From Eucalyptus grandis (taxonomy: Eukaryota > Streptophyta > Magnoliopsida > Myrtales > Myrtaceae), in assembly GCF_016545825.1 (NCBI RefSeq), contig NC_052616.1:59665278-59729277 (forward strand): a stretch of DNA of 64,000 nt. Reading direction: 5' to 3'. Shown in pieces: positions 22,571 through 33,327 of the stretch. The number at the start of each line of letters is the position of its first letter. Position 1 is the stretch's first letter. The translations under genes were made by a program, and so were the position numbers. Under the pieces are notes generated by a model, which searched no databases, was not told the DNA's origin, and saw only the letters and a list, made by a program, of their open reading frames with translations.

Positions 22571-23713
22571 TTTTCGACATGCATGTGGGGATGCAAAGCC
22601 AAAACGAGATCATCGTAGTTTCTTGATCTGTCTGAGCTGTCAAATAGAGTTTCCCACGTGCATATGCGCTTTTTTTTTTGCCGTTTTCTTTATCAGCCTG
22701 TGATGCTTCCTTGCAAAAGCCTACTTGGCTGCTTGTGCTAACTGTTTGTGGTTCAGAAATTGTGTATGGCCACTAGACTATGTGTTTAATTTCAAAAAGT
22801 GTTATTTTGCCTAGCGAAAAAATGAAAAAGAAGACTTGTGACAACATTCGAGTTAGAGAAAAACGTAGAGAGAGTTAAAATTAAAATTTTCCAGTGATTA
22901 ATCATGTGGGCAAATTTAGATCATTTACAAGGTTTGTTGTGTCCAAATGTGGCATATTTTTTAATGAATGGTGTTGGGACGTGCTGCAGAATCTTCATTG
23001 GGGAGATTACCAAAAGATTACCAAAGTTCAAGTTCATAAATATATTTAATTAGACTCATTTTCGCTTAAAAAATTAAATTGATGAGTTATTAATCAATTA
23101 GCATATGTATCAACTGCTCCACATTATAACGAATCTTTGATACAATTTACGCACATGTACTTCAACAATAGCCCCTCAAAAGTGAACTTTAGTGTCAGGC
23201 GTGCTTCTTTTAGTTAGGTATCCATTTGCATCATCATATCAAGACCAGGTCAGTACACCATAATGTCCACCTCCATGAGTATTCTCTTTTCAAGAGGCCA
23301 AACGTGAAGGCGATTTCTACTCAATAGTTGCACCAACCGTGAGATATTTTATCAAATACAGATCTCTATTTAGGGGTCCACCTGCTTCAATATCACTTGT
23401 TGGGACACTTGACAAAATCAATAGCTTCATCTGGGGAGATTATTTTAAGAGAGTCTACTCTCAAACCTATCAACATATCCATATTCACTTAAACACTTGA
23501 GACAGTAGTTATTGTGGCTTGTAGACTACTGAGGCCACAAACCAGTGGAGGAAAATAAGAAAAAAAAAGGACAAAAAAAAAGACAAATCACAAAAATTAA
23601 TATATATCCATGTCAGGGCCACCATACTACATAGAATAGTTGGTGTTCACATCTTTTGGCCAAAATTGACCGAATGAACTACATTGAAAAAATGTTAAAA
23701 GGTTTAGATTTAA
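22571..23713. other. intergenic, nothing recognised
   Basis: AT-rich sequence with scattered poly-A runs (for example 23555-23600). No protein motif, RNA gene or clear repeat boundary was seen. Confidence 0.5.
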
Positions 23714-23934
23714 ATTGCAAAATTGAACCAACAAGTAGTTGGTCTAGTGGTAGCAAGCTGGACCTCAGGTGGACTTTACTTGCCAAAGGCAAGGGCTCCA
23801 AAACTCGGAGAAACCCTTGTTGGGAGGGGAGAAACCTTCACTACTCTAATCCCCGAGTCCGGATTAGTCAAGGCTTCGGTACCGGATACCGAGCAAGTTA
23901 CACCACCCACCCAAAAAAAAATTGCAAAATTGAA
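23714..23934 (+). mobile_element. tRNA-derived SINE with 14-bp target duplication
   Basis: The 193-bp body 23728-23920 lies between perfect direct repeats ATTGCAAAATTGAA (23714-23727 and 23921-23934). Near its 5' end is TAGTTGGTCTAGTGGTAGC, a good match to a pol III A box in a tRNA-like head, and it ends in a run of A. The B box is not clear. Size, tail and long target duplication are all as expected for a SINE. Confidence 0.85.
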
Positions 23935-24737
23935 AGGTTTAGGAATTGATATATGAATAATAAGTTCATGACTATTCGGTGATTTTTCCTGCGAATTAGT
24001 GGATTTGTTTGTGAAGCAAGGGAGATGAGGAAAATGCGCGATAATATGGAAAATAAATAGGAGTTTATAATCATTGTGAGAAGAAAGGAGAAGGGAAAAT
24101 TAACTTTTTCTTCCTCTCTTAATCTTTTCCCCTCTCTAGACAAAGCATTGGACTCCAAATTTGGAGTAAATATAACGAGTTTTTTTCAAAGGAAGATCTA
24201 AATATCCTAACTTTTCATTGAACGTTTGATGCCTAGAAGGTATCACCTGTAGGTAGATCGCGAGTTCGTATAAGTGCAATTCTCTTTGATTTTGTTTGGC
24301 GATATTTGTATTAATATATGCCATATTGTTCATCTATGGGTATCGAGTGCATATGTGAGCGAAGTGAAAGAAAAAAAAAATCTCACTATAGATGTCAAGA
24401 GTTAAAAGAAGCAATTGATAAAACATAGTTTGTCCATAATTCATTTAGCTTAAAAATTTTGAGTGACCGTGGGTCCACCTAGTGGACTCCCTCATTTTGA
24501 ATGTATTGAATTTTTGCAAAAACTTCCCAATAATTTTATTATTCATTTGTTGATTGGTGGGCGCCTAATACATATTAGCGTCCCAAACTCAACAAGGAAT
24601 CTTATTTGCTATCACAGTTCAGTCTAAGAGATGAGCATGAGTGAAAGGCATGTTTGCACCAATCAGCACTAATTGGAGATTTGGGTTGAGACTTGTTAGG
24701 CTATATTTGGTTTGTTTTTGGGGAAATGCAAAGCACT

Positions 24738-24984
24738 TAAAGGCTCTATTTATTTAACAAAAATGAATGATTTGAAAAATATTTTCCTAAAAAATTATCA
24801 TTATATTCCTTAAAATAATTAGCCAGTACAAAATATTTTCATTATCGATAACAATATATTCTAAATATTTTCTTGAATGATATCAATAATTTCATAATTT
24901 AATTTTTATAAGTGATATAAATAATTATTTTTTAGGAAATTTTTTTCCAAATTATTCATTTTTAGCAAAACAAACAAAGTCTAA
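24738..24984. mobile_element. short MITE (about 240 bp)
   Basis: Long terminal inverted repeats: AGGCTCTATTTATTTAAC with AAAATGAATGATTTGAAAAA on the left, and the reverse complement GACTTTGTTTGTTTTGC on the right. TAA occurs at both sides (24738-24740, 24982-24984). End sequence resembles the larger Harbinger-type MITEs in this window. Confidence 0.65.
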
Positions 24985-25208
24985 GATAATGGAGATTTTT
25001 AAATGCAAATTGTGTTTGTCCAATTGTAATTTGAAAGTGCAGTAAAGCCACTTTGGGTTAAATAATTTTTGGAAAAATTCATCTTGCGACCCAAGTCTTT
25101 GCAAAGCTTCCCTAACATGGGGTTTGAATGGGTCTTATATTCATATATTCTCTCTCAACCAAGTGGCTGAAACTTTTAGGTTGGACATACTAATTTGATA
25201 TCAAACAC

Positions 25209-25890
25209 GAAAATTACCAAAAAATTCCTAAACTTATTGCAATTATATTAGTTCAATCACAAATGTTCTCAGTTTCTATTATATATATGTCAATTCAGTC
25301 CATCTGGCCAATTTTGACAAGATGTCATTGATATTAATGTCGGCCGTCCTACATAGCACAAATAGTGTTGATGTGGACAATTTTAAAAATAATTTAATAT
25401 TTATTTAAATTATTTTTATTTATTTATTCTTTTTTCTTTTCTCTCTTTCTTTTTTTTTCCGTTTGCTTCTTCCTCTAGTCGTTTGTTGAACCTTGGTGAT
25501 TGACCAAAGGTGAGAGCCAAAGAGGTCGACCTTCCCAACCTCTAGCGAAGCTCGCCCCCATTGACCTCTAGCTAGGCCAGCCTTCACCTTTGGTCAGTTA
25601 CCAAGTTCCAACGACTTGTGAGAGGGGAAGGTAAAGAAAGAGAAAAAAAAAAAAAAAAAAGGGGAGGGGGAGAAAAAGAAATAAAAATATATCATTAAAA
25701 ATTGTTCACATTAATGCTTACTGCGCCATATAGGACGGACAATGTTCATGTCAGCGATTTTTAACTAAAATTAACTGGATGAACTAAATTGACTTAAATG
25801 TAAAATATTTAGAACTCAATTAGAAAAAGAAAATATGTTTAGGATTGAATTGTTGCAATTATAATAAATTTATGACTTTTTAGATAATGT
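25209..25890. repeat. terminal-inverted-repeat family B, copy 1
   Basis: Left end ACCAAAAAATTCCTAAACTT and right end, reverse complement, AAAAAGTCATAAATTTATT. Inside, inverted words around TGATGTGGACAATTTT and GGCCGTCCTACATAG flank a core with TGACCAAAGGTGAGAG repeats. Other copies: about 26975-27415, 31790-32310, 33900-34250, 38340-39250 and a part at 40380-40580. No coding capacity. Confidence 0.6.
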
Positions 25891-26034
25891 TTCTAATATG
25901 AAACTATAAGGATATGAGTTTAAATCTCTTCAAGATCATATTTGCCTCCTCTATTATACATTTTCACACTATAGTTTTAGACTATTAGTCCACCACCACC
26001 ATTTAAAAATTTGGTTTGCAATCAATATTTTGGG

Positions 26035-26537
26035 TTAATATCTTGAAAAACCCCAAATTGGTTCACTTGTAACAAATTTATCACAAACTAATTTCTTTAC
26101 CACCAAAAACCCCAAACTAGTACACCTTTGATAAATTTACCTTAAACTAGTACAATTGTGACAAATTTACCCTATGTTAATTTCCGTTAAATTTTATTGT
26201 TAAATTACTAAATTAAATGACACATGACACATTGATTGGTATAACATTTTGCGATTTTACTCTCCATTTGTCATATTTGTACAATTTTTGTGATTTTATG
26301 TGATATTAATCCAATTCAACAGAGAGTATATTTGTGACAAATATACCAGTTTAAGATTTTTGACGGTTGAATAAATTAGTTTGAAATAAATTTATTATGA
26401 TTATACTAGTTTGGGGTTTTTTTTATGGTCAGTTTGGGTAAATTTGTCACAAATTACCAATTTGGAGATTTTCATGGTCAAAAAATTAGTTAGGGTAAAT
26501 TTATTGTATGTATACCTGAGATTTTTAAATGTATTAA
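26035..26537. repeat. terminal-inverted-repeat family A, copy 1
   Basis: Starts TTAATATCTTGAAAAACCCC and ends in the inverted form ...ATGTATTAA. It is built of subrepeats of about 50-60 bases with the words CCCCAAATTGGTACAC and TGTGACAAATTTA in both orientations. Other copies: 38708-39182 and 40842-41394. Non-coding. Confidence 0.65.
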
Positions 26538-26974
26538 CCCCTATGTTTTTTAGACAAAAATTCCCCTGCTGTTGTGGCGAAAAGTTGCACGTCTCGAGGG
26601 CCAACAAACTTGACCGGCAAACCTAGTCGGAGAAGATCGGCAAGCCAGTGAGCTTTGGGGGTGAACAGCAAAATGTACCTAAATTGGGAAAATAAATCCA
26701 AGGGTCGACGACAAAATGTACATAAACTTATTTTATAAACAACAACATCGATCTACTATATAGTGTGGGATGAACTCTACGTAAGACAACGTTGAAAGAG
26801 GTTCTGACGCATATAAAACAATTTGGCACACACGAGACGCGATGCGGAAAGATCTCTTAGATTGTATTCTTGAAAACAAGGTGAATTCAAAATTGGGTTT
26901 GACCCAAAAATAAAAGATGAAAAAGTACCTAAATAAATAGAGATGGCAAACACAAAGTGCATGGAAAAATTTCC

Positions 26975-27415
26975 CAATTAATCCTAAACCTATTGTATGG
27001 AAGTCAATTCGATCCTAGATTTTTTAATTTTACCAATTTGATTATAAAATTTTGCTCAAAATTTTAATATAGTCCTTCTAGTCAATTTTCTTTTGAAATT
27101 GCTAATATGGCGATCCAATCACCACTGGCTATCTTACACGGCACACCGCCACTCAACAATTCCAACCAAAATTGATTGGAAGTACTACATTGAAATTTTG
27201 CATAAAATTTTAGGATTAAATTAAAAAATGAAAATGAAAAAAGTTCAGAAATATTATTAAAAAATTGCAAAAGTTGTCAACTTGACACTGCCCTTGCCAT
27301 GTTGGACATTCGCCCTCCACATTAGCAATTTTCAACCATAACTAACTTAATTGGCCAAATTGAGATGTTTGTAACTAAATTGGCATTTGTATAGTAGGTT
27401 TATGAATTTTTCTTA
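26975..27415. repeat. terminal-inverted-repeat family B, copy 2
   Basis: Left part CCCAATTAATCCTAAACCTA and right part with CAAATTGAGATGTTTGTAAC and TAGGTTTATGAATTTTT in inverted relation, with the family core words about ACACGGCACACCGCC. Diverged copy, borders approximate. Confidence 0.45.
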
Positions 27416-27419
27416 ATTA

Positions 27420-28385
27420 TCCTCACAACACTATGTATGAGTGAATTTATATGATTTTCTGTCGTGGGTGAATTTATACTATGTAGGCAAATAATGCTTA
27501 TTGATGCAAGCTTGTGCTTTTGTCATGATATTGTTATTGATATAATGTGAGAAGTTCGTTATATTCATGATGCCATTAGGAGATGTTAAGAGTCATTCTA
27601 TGGATTATAACTATATTTCATGAATAAAAACACGATTGAGCGATTTCAAGAGGATTTTGAAATGACCTTGATGATGCGATGTACCAAATGATTATTTACA
27701 CGGTAAGTGTAATGATAAAATTGCACATCACAATGTTATATTATGACGATTTGCATGTAAAGGATGCCATATGATGGAGACCTTTACTAAGGTCTATATG
27801 CCAGAGAGTGAACTTTCTTATATTAATATGTGAATAAGATTTTGGGAAAAGACGAATGTTCTTACCATCTATGGCGGGTTTCTAAAGAGTTGAGAGAATA
27901 GAGAATCCTATGTGTCATATATGAAATGATATGGCTTGTGTAGTTTGTGATTTGATATTATAAAATAGCCATCGTCATGCAGTTACTCTTAGGTAGAGTG
28001 AATGGATCTCTAACTTTAGACAAAGAGATTTCATTTACTAAGCTCAGGTTCACTCCAAAATCATTTTTTAGATTGGTCGAGTTCGGAGTTTAGGAGCATT
28101 CAGTTTAGTGCTTCTGAAGTTCTTCGATCAAGAGCGTGCAACAAAAATAGCCATGTTTTTTTGTGTGCTTGATGTTTTGATTACGTATAGTGAAAAAAAA
28201 AAAAAAAGTCAACAACTTAGGCTCAATTATTTATTCTTTCGAGATTCATATTGTATGAAAAATTCAAGTCGTGACAGGTATTTTGTCTCCCACTCCATTT
28301 CAAAAGTGCATCACACACATAATGTAAAAGGCTTCACATATGAGAAAATTATAGGATTGTATTCGTGGCCAAATTGTATGGCTTT
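27420..28385. other. intergenic, nothing recognised
   Basis: AT-rich sequence without a supportable gene. The open frame at 28108-28395 has no recognisable motif. From about 28390 the sequence matches the 3' flank of the other ASAT copies (AGCCAAGACCAATAA versus AGCCAAGACCGATAA at 8660). Confidence 0.5.
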
Positions 28386-28723
28386 TATACTTTGACAGCG
28401 GCTGCCACTAGCCAAGACCAATAATTTGGTATATTGGCATTTTCAATGACCTTATGCCTAGAGATCTCGGGGTCCAATTTCCCTAATTAAAAATAGAAGC
28501 TTTGAACTTTGTGACAACCTAGGTGTGTGGATTCTATTAGTAAATCAATTCAAAAGGACCAAACTTTTCGATTTCAGACAAATAGGATTAATTAACTAAA
28601 GTCTATGAGCGAAATTCAAGATTGAATAGAAAGATGCAAGAATTATTTTTTTGCTCCATAAGGGAATTTTACAAATTTTTTGTAGCCAAAGAACGACTAA
28701 TCTTTAATAAAATATGGAGCAAT

Positions 28724-29791
28724 TCAAGGACCACTTACTACCTCAAATGAGATGAATCTCAAGATGCTCCAAAGCCCTTTCCCAAACTCAATAACCGCAA
28801 TGATCTCCCTCCGCGCCTTCGCCACCGCATCGCACCGCAGGAGCGGCGGCAGGAACAGCCAGAACCCCGTCACGACCACGAACCCCACCGTCAACAGCCT
28901 CGACGCCTCCGCCGGCAGCTGCCACCTCGTGCCTCGCAGCACCTTCTTCGCTGCGACCTCCGCCGCCACGGCGACCCCGTGGAGGAGGAAGAACCACGTG
29001 ACCACCCATGCGGGCTCCTTCCTCCCGATGTAGTAGAAGATCAGCTCGTGCATGAGGGCGGAGACCGCGAACGTGGCGAGCATGGCGGGCAGCGGGGCCC
29101 ATCGCCTCCCGACGAGGCGGCCCGAGGCCGACCGGACGGGGTCGTACACGCTCGGCCGCAGGATGCTCGTCACCATGAGGTTCCACCGCCGCCCCCAAAA
29201 GTCCTGCAGCGACGTGGAAAGGTACGGCTCGTCGAACTGCGGCTCGACCGCCGCGCCGATGAGCCGGCCAGCCGCCGCGCCGACGGCTGCCAGAGCCACC
29301 TCGAGCCCGATGTACATGTGGATGGAGTACGCCATCATCATGACCTTCTCGTGCACATAGTCACTCCGCTGATAGAGCGGGAACAGCACAGCCACGAACA
29401 GACATTTCGTGACGTAGTTCGCCGGCGACTTGAGGCCGTCGCCGCCGCCGTTCTTGCCACCCGCGCTCCCTGTGGAAGGGCCGATCTTGATCGGAAGAGA
29501 CGCGACGGCGACAAAAAGCGGTAGAGAGAGAGGCGGCGCTAAGGGGCCTTTGCCACAAGCGAGGAGGAGGAGCTTGAAGTTGGAGAGCCAGGCGACGAAG
29601 AAGGCGGTGAGGCCGCCGAGCGAGATGGTGGTGAGACGGAGAGGGAGGAGGAGGAAGAGGAGGATCACGGGGAGGAAGAGGAGGAGCCGCCTGGGTCCGG
29701 CGGCGACGAGCTTGGCGACGTGGCGGCAGTAGACGAGGGCGGCGACGACGGAGGTCCAGACGAAGACGAGGTTCTGGAGCTCGGTCGCCAT
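28724..29791 (-). CDS. acyl-CoA--sterol O-acyltransferase-like (wax synthase family), copy 2
   Basis: Intronless gene of 355 residues, nearest relative of the 13.1 kb copy. It should be a multi-pass ER enzyme esterifying a sterol or fatty alcohol with an acyl-CoA. Hydrophobic segments occur in the same places (about 8-30, 36-60, 62-80, 128-140, 150-178, 232-257, 262-280, 291-313). EPQFDEPYLSTSLQDFWGRR and SALMHEL with presumed catalytic His248 are present. The linker after LPIKIGPS is shorter than in copy 1. Third-position GC is very high, which opens long false frames on the opposite strand. Upstream, AGAAAATGTGTGAAAAGCAT at about 29981 is shared with the flank of the 9 kb pseudogene. Nothing suggests inactivation. 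Confidence 0.92.
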   Translation of the reverse strand: MATELQNLVFVWTSVVAALVYCRHVAKLVAAGPRRLLLFLPVILLFLLLPLRLTTISLGGLTAFFVAWLSNFKLLLLACGKGPLAPPLSLPLFVAVASLPIKIGPSTGSAGGKNGGGDGLKSPANYVTKCLFVAVLFPLYQRSDYVHEKVMMMAYSIHMYIGLEVALAAVGAAAGRLIGAAVEPQFDEPYLSTSLQDFWGRRWNLMVTSILRPSVYDPVRSASGRLVGRRWAPLPAMLATFAVSALMHELIFYYIGRKEPAWVVTWFFLLHGVAVAAEVAAKKVLRGTRWQLPAEASRLLTVGFVVVTGFWLFLPPLLRCDAVAKARREIIAVIEFGKGLWSILRFISFEVVSGP

Positions 29792-31441
29792 GGCTTGTGT
29801 AGATCTGCTCTTAGATTTGATCGAGCTCTATGTTACAAGGTTAAAGCTGTCTTTATTTTTAATAAATTTGATGGAAAGTTAGAGGGGAAAAAAGGCATCT
29901 GTTGGAATAATTGCTTTGCTTTTTACTAAAAAAAATTTGAAGGGGAATAAAGTGAAGCGGTCAAAGGTGGTGGGCCTTAGGAGAAAATGTGTGAAAAGCA
30001 TCCAACCATCTTTTCTATGCCAAACCGTGCAAGATATGCGCGTCATAGAGCATCGACCGTTTAGTCAAATAAACAAATAAATATATGTGTACGTATGTGT
30101 GTGAGGCAAAGAATAGAATGGACGGTATCAATTGAATCAACGCTTGAGGTGAGCATAAAAAAACACACTGAAAATATAATAATTTTTATAGGGCACGCAT
30201 TTCGATACTAATATTTTTCGAGAGACCACCTTCAACGCTACCACCTTCGGTGCTACCTTTGGAGAAGAAACCGATCGCATAAATGCTATTGGTCAATTTA
30301 AGTGACCAGAAATCCGACATTGTATTTTTATAATTAACACTTCGACATGACTTACCGGCAAAGAGTCACGTCAAACCTAAAAAATTCCATGTTGGAGTTA
30401 ATTTTTTTTGTCTACGTCGAACATCAAATATTTCCCTTTTCATTTTTTCAATTTGCTGGGGATTAGAAAAGCAAGAGTTGGCGATGGTGATTGGATAAAT
30501 TAAAAAGTTATAAATCATATTAAATAAATTGAAATCTTAAGAATAATATTATATATTAAATCAAAATTCATAGATTATTTGTGTAATTAACTAGGTACTA
30601 AGAAAGTATAAGAATCTGAATGGACTTTCTTTTTTTTCTTTTCTTTTTAACTCAAACTTGGAAAGTCCGCCTCGTCAACTCTGGCTCCTGTCAAACCTCT
30701 GTTATGAAGACAGTTTCCAGGTCTTGCACGGCTGCTGCCGCTGCAAGAAACCTACAAAACCGGAAACCATTCACACGGCAGTTGCTGTCAGCAAAATTGA
30801 AAAAAATTAAAGTTAGACGGAATCGAAGTTGGACCTTTCTTCCTCCTTCATAACCCTTTTGCGTTTGGCGTACCTTTATTCAGAGCCGCGTGTAAACTGG
30901 GAATTGGTACCAAATCTTGATGGACAAATTGTATATAAATTCACTTTGCCAACCGTGGCATCAATCTCCATACAAGGACATCAGAGTGATACAGAGAAAG
31001 CGCAGGGTGAAATCGGCATGTGATGAGGCTGAAAAGGGTATAAACATAAACAAATCGGACACACATACGCAGCAAATTAGGGTTATAAAGACTAAATGTA
31101 AAGTAGCTATATATCGAGAATGTTTCAGAGGCTAATAAGTCTATAAATAATAGAGATGAGGATTAGGGTTTTACTTTTCAACTTATTTGGCAAATTCCGA
31201 TCAATATCGTCATTAAGTGAATTAAACTCTTTCGCAACCGATAAATAATTAAAATAAAATATCTCAAGTGCATAACCAATGCAAGTAATTTTATTATATT
31301 ATTAGGTTAAAGGGTGAGCGTCATGATAATTGCATCCGAGGTTCAGGTCAAGCATAAAGTAGGGTTTCAATAAGTATTCAAAGTGGATAGGTCGATCTAA
31401 AGAAAGTGTCAACCACTAATGAATAGACTTTTTTTAATCAA

Positions 31442-31690
31442 TAAGGGTTGGTTTATTTCGACAAAAATGAATACTTTAAAAAATATTTCTTAAAAAGTGA
31501 TCAATTGTATCATTTAAAATAAGTAAACAAAAGGAAATTTTTTTCATTAACGACAATAATTTATATCTAAATATGTTCGCACACCTTGAAGACATTTTTC
31601 ATTTGTTTATTTTTGCAAATGATATCAATGGCCATTTTTAGAAAAATATTTTTCAAATCAATCATTTTTCGCAAAATAAACAGATCCTTA
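31442..31690. mobile_element. short MITE inside duplication unit 1
   Basis: Inverted ends: GGGTTGGTTTATTTCG on the left and, as reverse complement, GGATCTGTTTATTTTGC on the right, each followed by AAAAATGA-type and GAAAAATATTT sequence. TAA precedes and TTA follows the ends, so the target duplication is uncertain. Same end type as 24738-24984. Confidence 0.55.
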
Positions 31691-33296
31691 TAAAAACGAG
31701 ACACCCTAGTGTTGCTTGGTGGCAGTTGCTCCCTTTTCTTGTGAACCGACCATTCATTAGACCGAAACTTAAAAGTATTTTCAAATTGTCCGAAAAATTT
31801 TAAATCTTTTATATGTCGAATCAATTTAGTCATAAATTTTTTTTTAATTTAGTCAATTCAGTCTTAAATCTTTTAATAATTTGTTAATTTAGTTGTTTTG
31901 ATAAATTTTAGTTAAAAATCGAGGACGTGACAGCCTAACAAAAACAATATTTGCAATTTCTTTATAATTTTTCTAAAATCAATGACGTGGACAGTCGAAT
32001 GTCCTATGTGGCACAAGCCTCGTCTCATGACTCATTATAGCCATCACTAAGGTCCCAGCGACCCTTGTCAGACCTCTAGAAGAGAAGATCAATAGAAAAA
32101 CATTTTTAAAAATTTATAAAAAGTTTGAAAATTTTAGAAGTTTTGTAAAAATTGTCAGTGTTAGCATCGTCTATATTACATAAAATGGTGGGTATCCATA
32201 TTATTAATTTTCTATCAAAATTGGTTATAAGGATTAAATTGATAAATTATCAAAATATTTAAAATTTGAATGATCAGTTTCAAATATTTTGGATTAAATT
32301 GATGTGTAAGACTTTTTGGATGGTTATCATGGTGGACTTCAAAGAACTATTTGCATCATTGAGTATTAACTCTTCATCCACTGATTCTGACCTGTGACAC
32401 TTCAAACTAAGAAAATGAATGATTGGATGTTCACCAGCTACTCAATTTATCTTCCCTAGGTATTCAATGAACTAACCATGCAACCACCAAGTTTGTCTTG
32501 ACTGGGTTTGTTTACAGTTTCATATTTTCATATTTATTTCAATTCCTTTTTCCAACCTCTTTTCAAGTCCGACTTCCTTGATTTTGACTAATCGAGCCTG
32601 CCACATCGCTTGAAGTTTCTCGAAAAACCATAAAAAAAAAAGAAAAAAGAAAGAAAGGGACATAATTATCGAATCAGTCCTAAATTCATCTTAAATTTAT
32701 CAAATGGACATCATTGCATTTATTAATTTTTTCATTATATACATGTAATTTTGAACTTTTAGGCGAAAGTTTAGTGCTACCAACTAATGGCTCTTGGAAA
32801 TCGCTGATGGTGTGTCGAATTTCGACGGCAATGGATAGGAAAAAGTTCATTGGAATTTCGCTTCTTTTATTAGATATATGTTGCCTTTCTTTAGTTTCAT
32901 ATTTATTGTAAAGCAATGATGACTCAAAAATAGGCAGACAAAAATGTGTGCCCGAAAAATAGAAAAAAGTTTATTAAGGGAGGATAATATGGAATTTGTG
33001 GAAGTTGCGCGGACCCTTTTGAATTACCTTTTTGATTTATTAGTGATAAAACCTTATTATTAACTCTTACAACATGCAGGCATCGGTTTAATTTGAAGTT
33101 ATTAAACTGATGTGAAGTTTCATAAATAAATAAATAAAATGCCTCAACAGGCCAACCTCATATATCACCAAAAATAAAAATAAAAAATAGTTCTAAATTT
33201 CTGTAAATTTTTGTTGTACAGAAGAAAGGTAGATGACGATTCCTAGATGCCATTGGATGCTCTCTGTTCCGTCTGATCATGGAAATGGATGCAGGT

Positions 33297-33324
33297 TAGG
33301 GTTTGGCCGGCAACCATGCGTTAA
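33297..33324 (-). pseudogene. stub of an ASAT gene 3' end
   Basis: Read on the minus strand this is NAWLPAKP followed by a stop, matching the last residues NASSPAKL and stop of the intact gene ending at 36056. Its downstream flank (33230-33296) also matches that gene's 3' flank. The duplication breakpoint lies directly at its other side, so it is the leftover of a gene copy truncated by the duplication. Confidence 0.75.
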
Positions 33325-33327
33325 ACG

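Larger units (their letters stand above)
31075..33327. repeat. tandem duplication unit 1 (non-coding, ends in ASAT 3' stub)
   Basis: This unit and 33328-36060 share long colinear blocks: AATTAGGGTTATAAAGAC at the start, a shared GAGATGAGGATTAGGG block, the CATTCATTRGACCGAAA block, a family B repeat, TTTCATATTTATTTCAATTCC, and GCCATTGGATGCTCTCTGTT near the end. Both are about 2 kb when inserted MITEs are ignored. Unit 1 ends with a remnant of the ASAT gene's 3' end. Confidence 0.8.

Noticed and set aside
28979..29524. 181-codon open frame on the plus strand
   Set aside because: Antisense shadow of the ASAT copy 2 gene caused by high GC at third codon positions.
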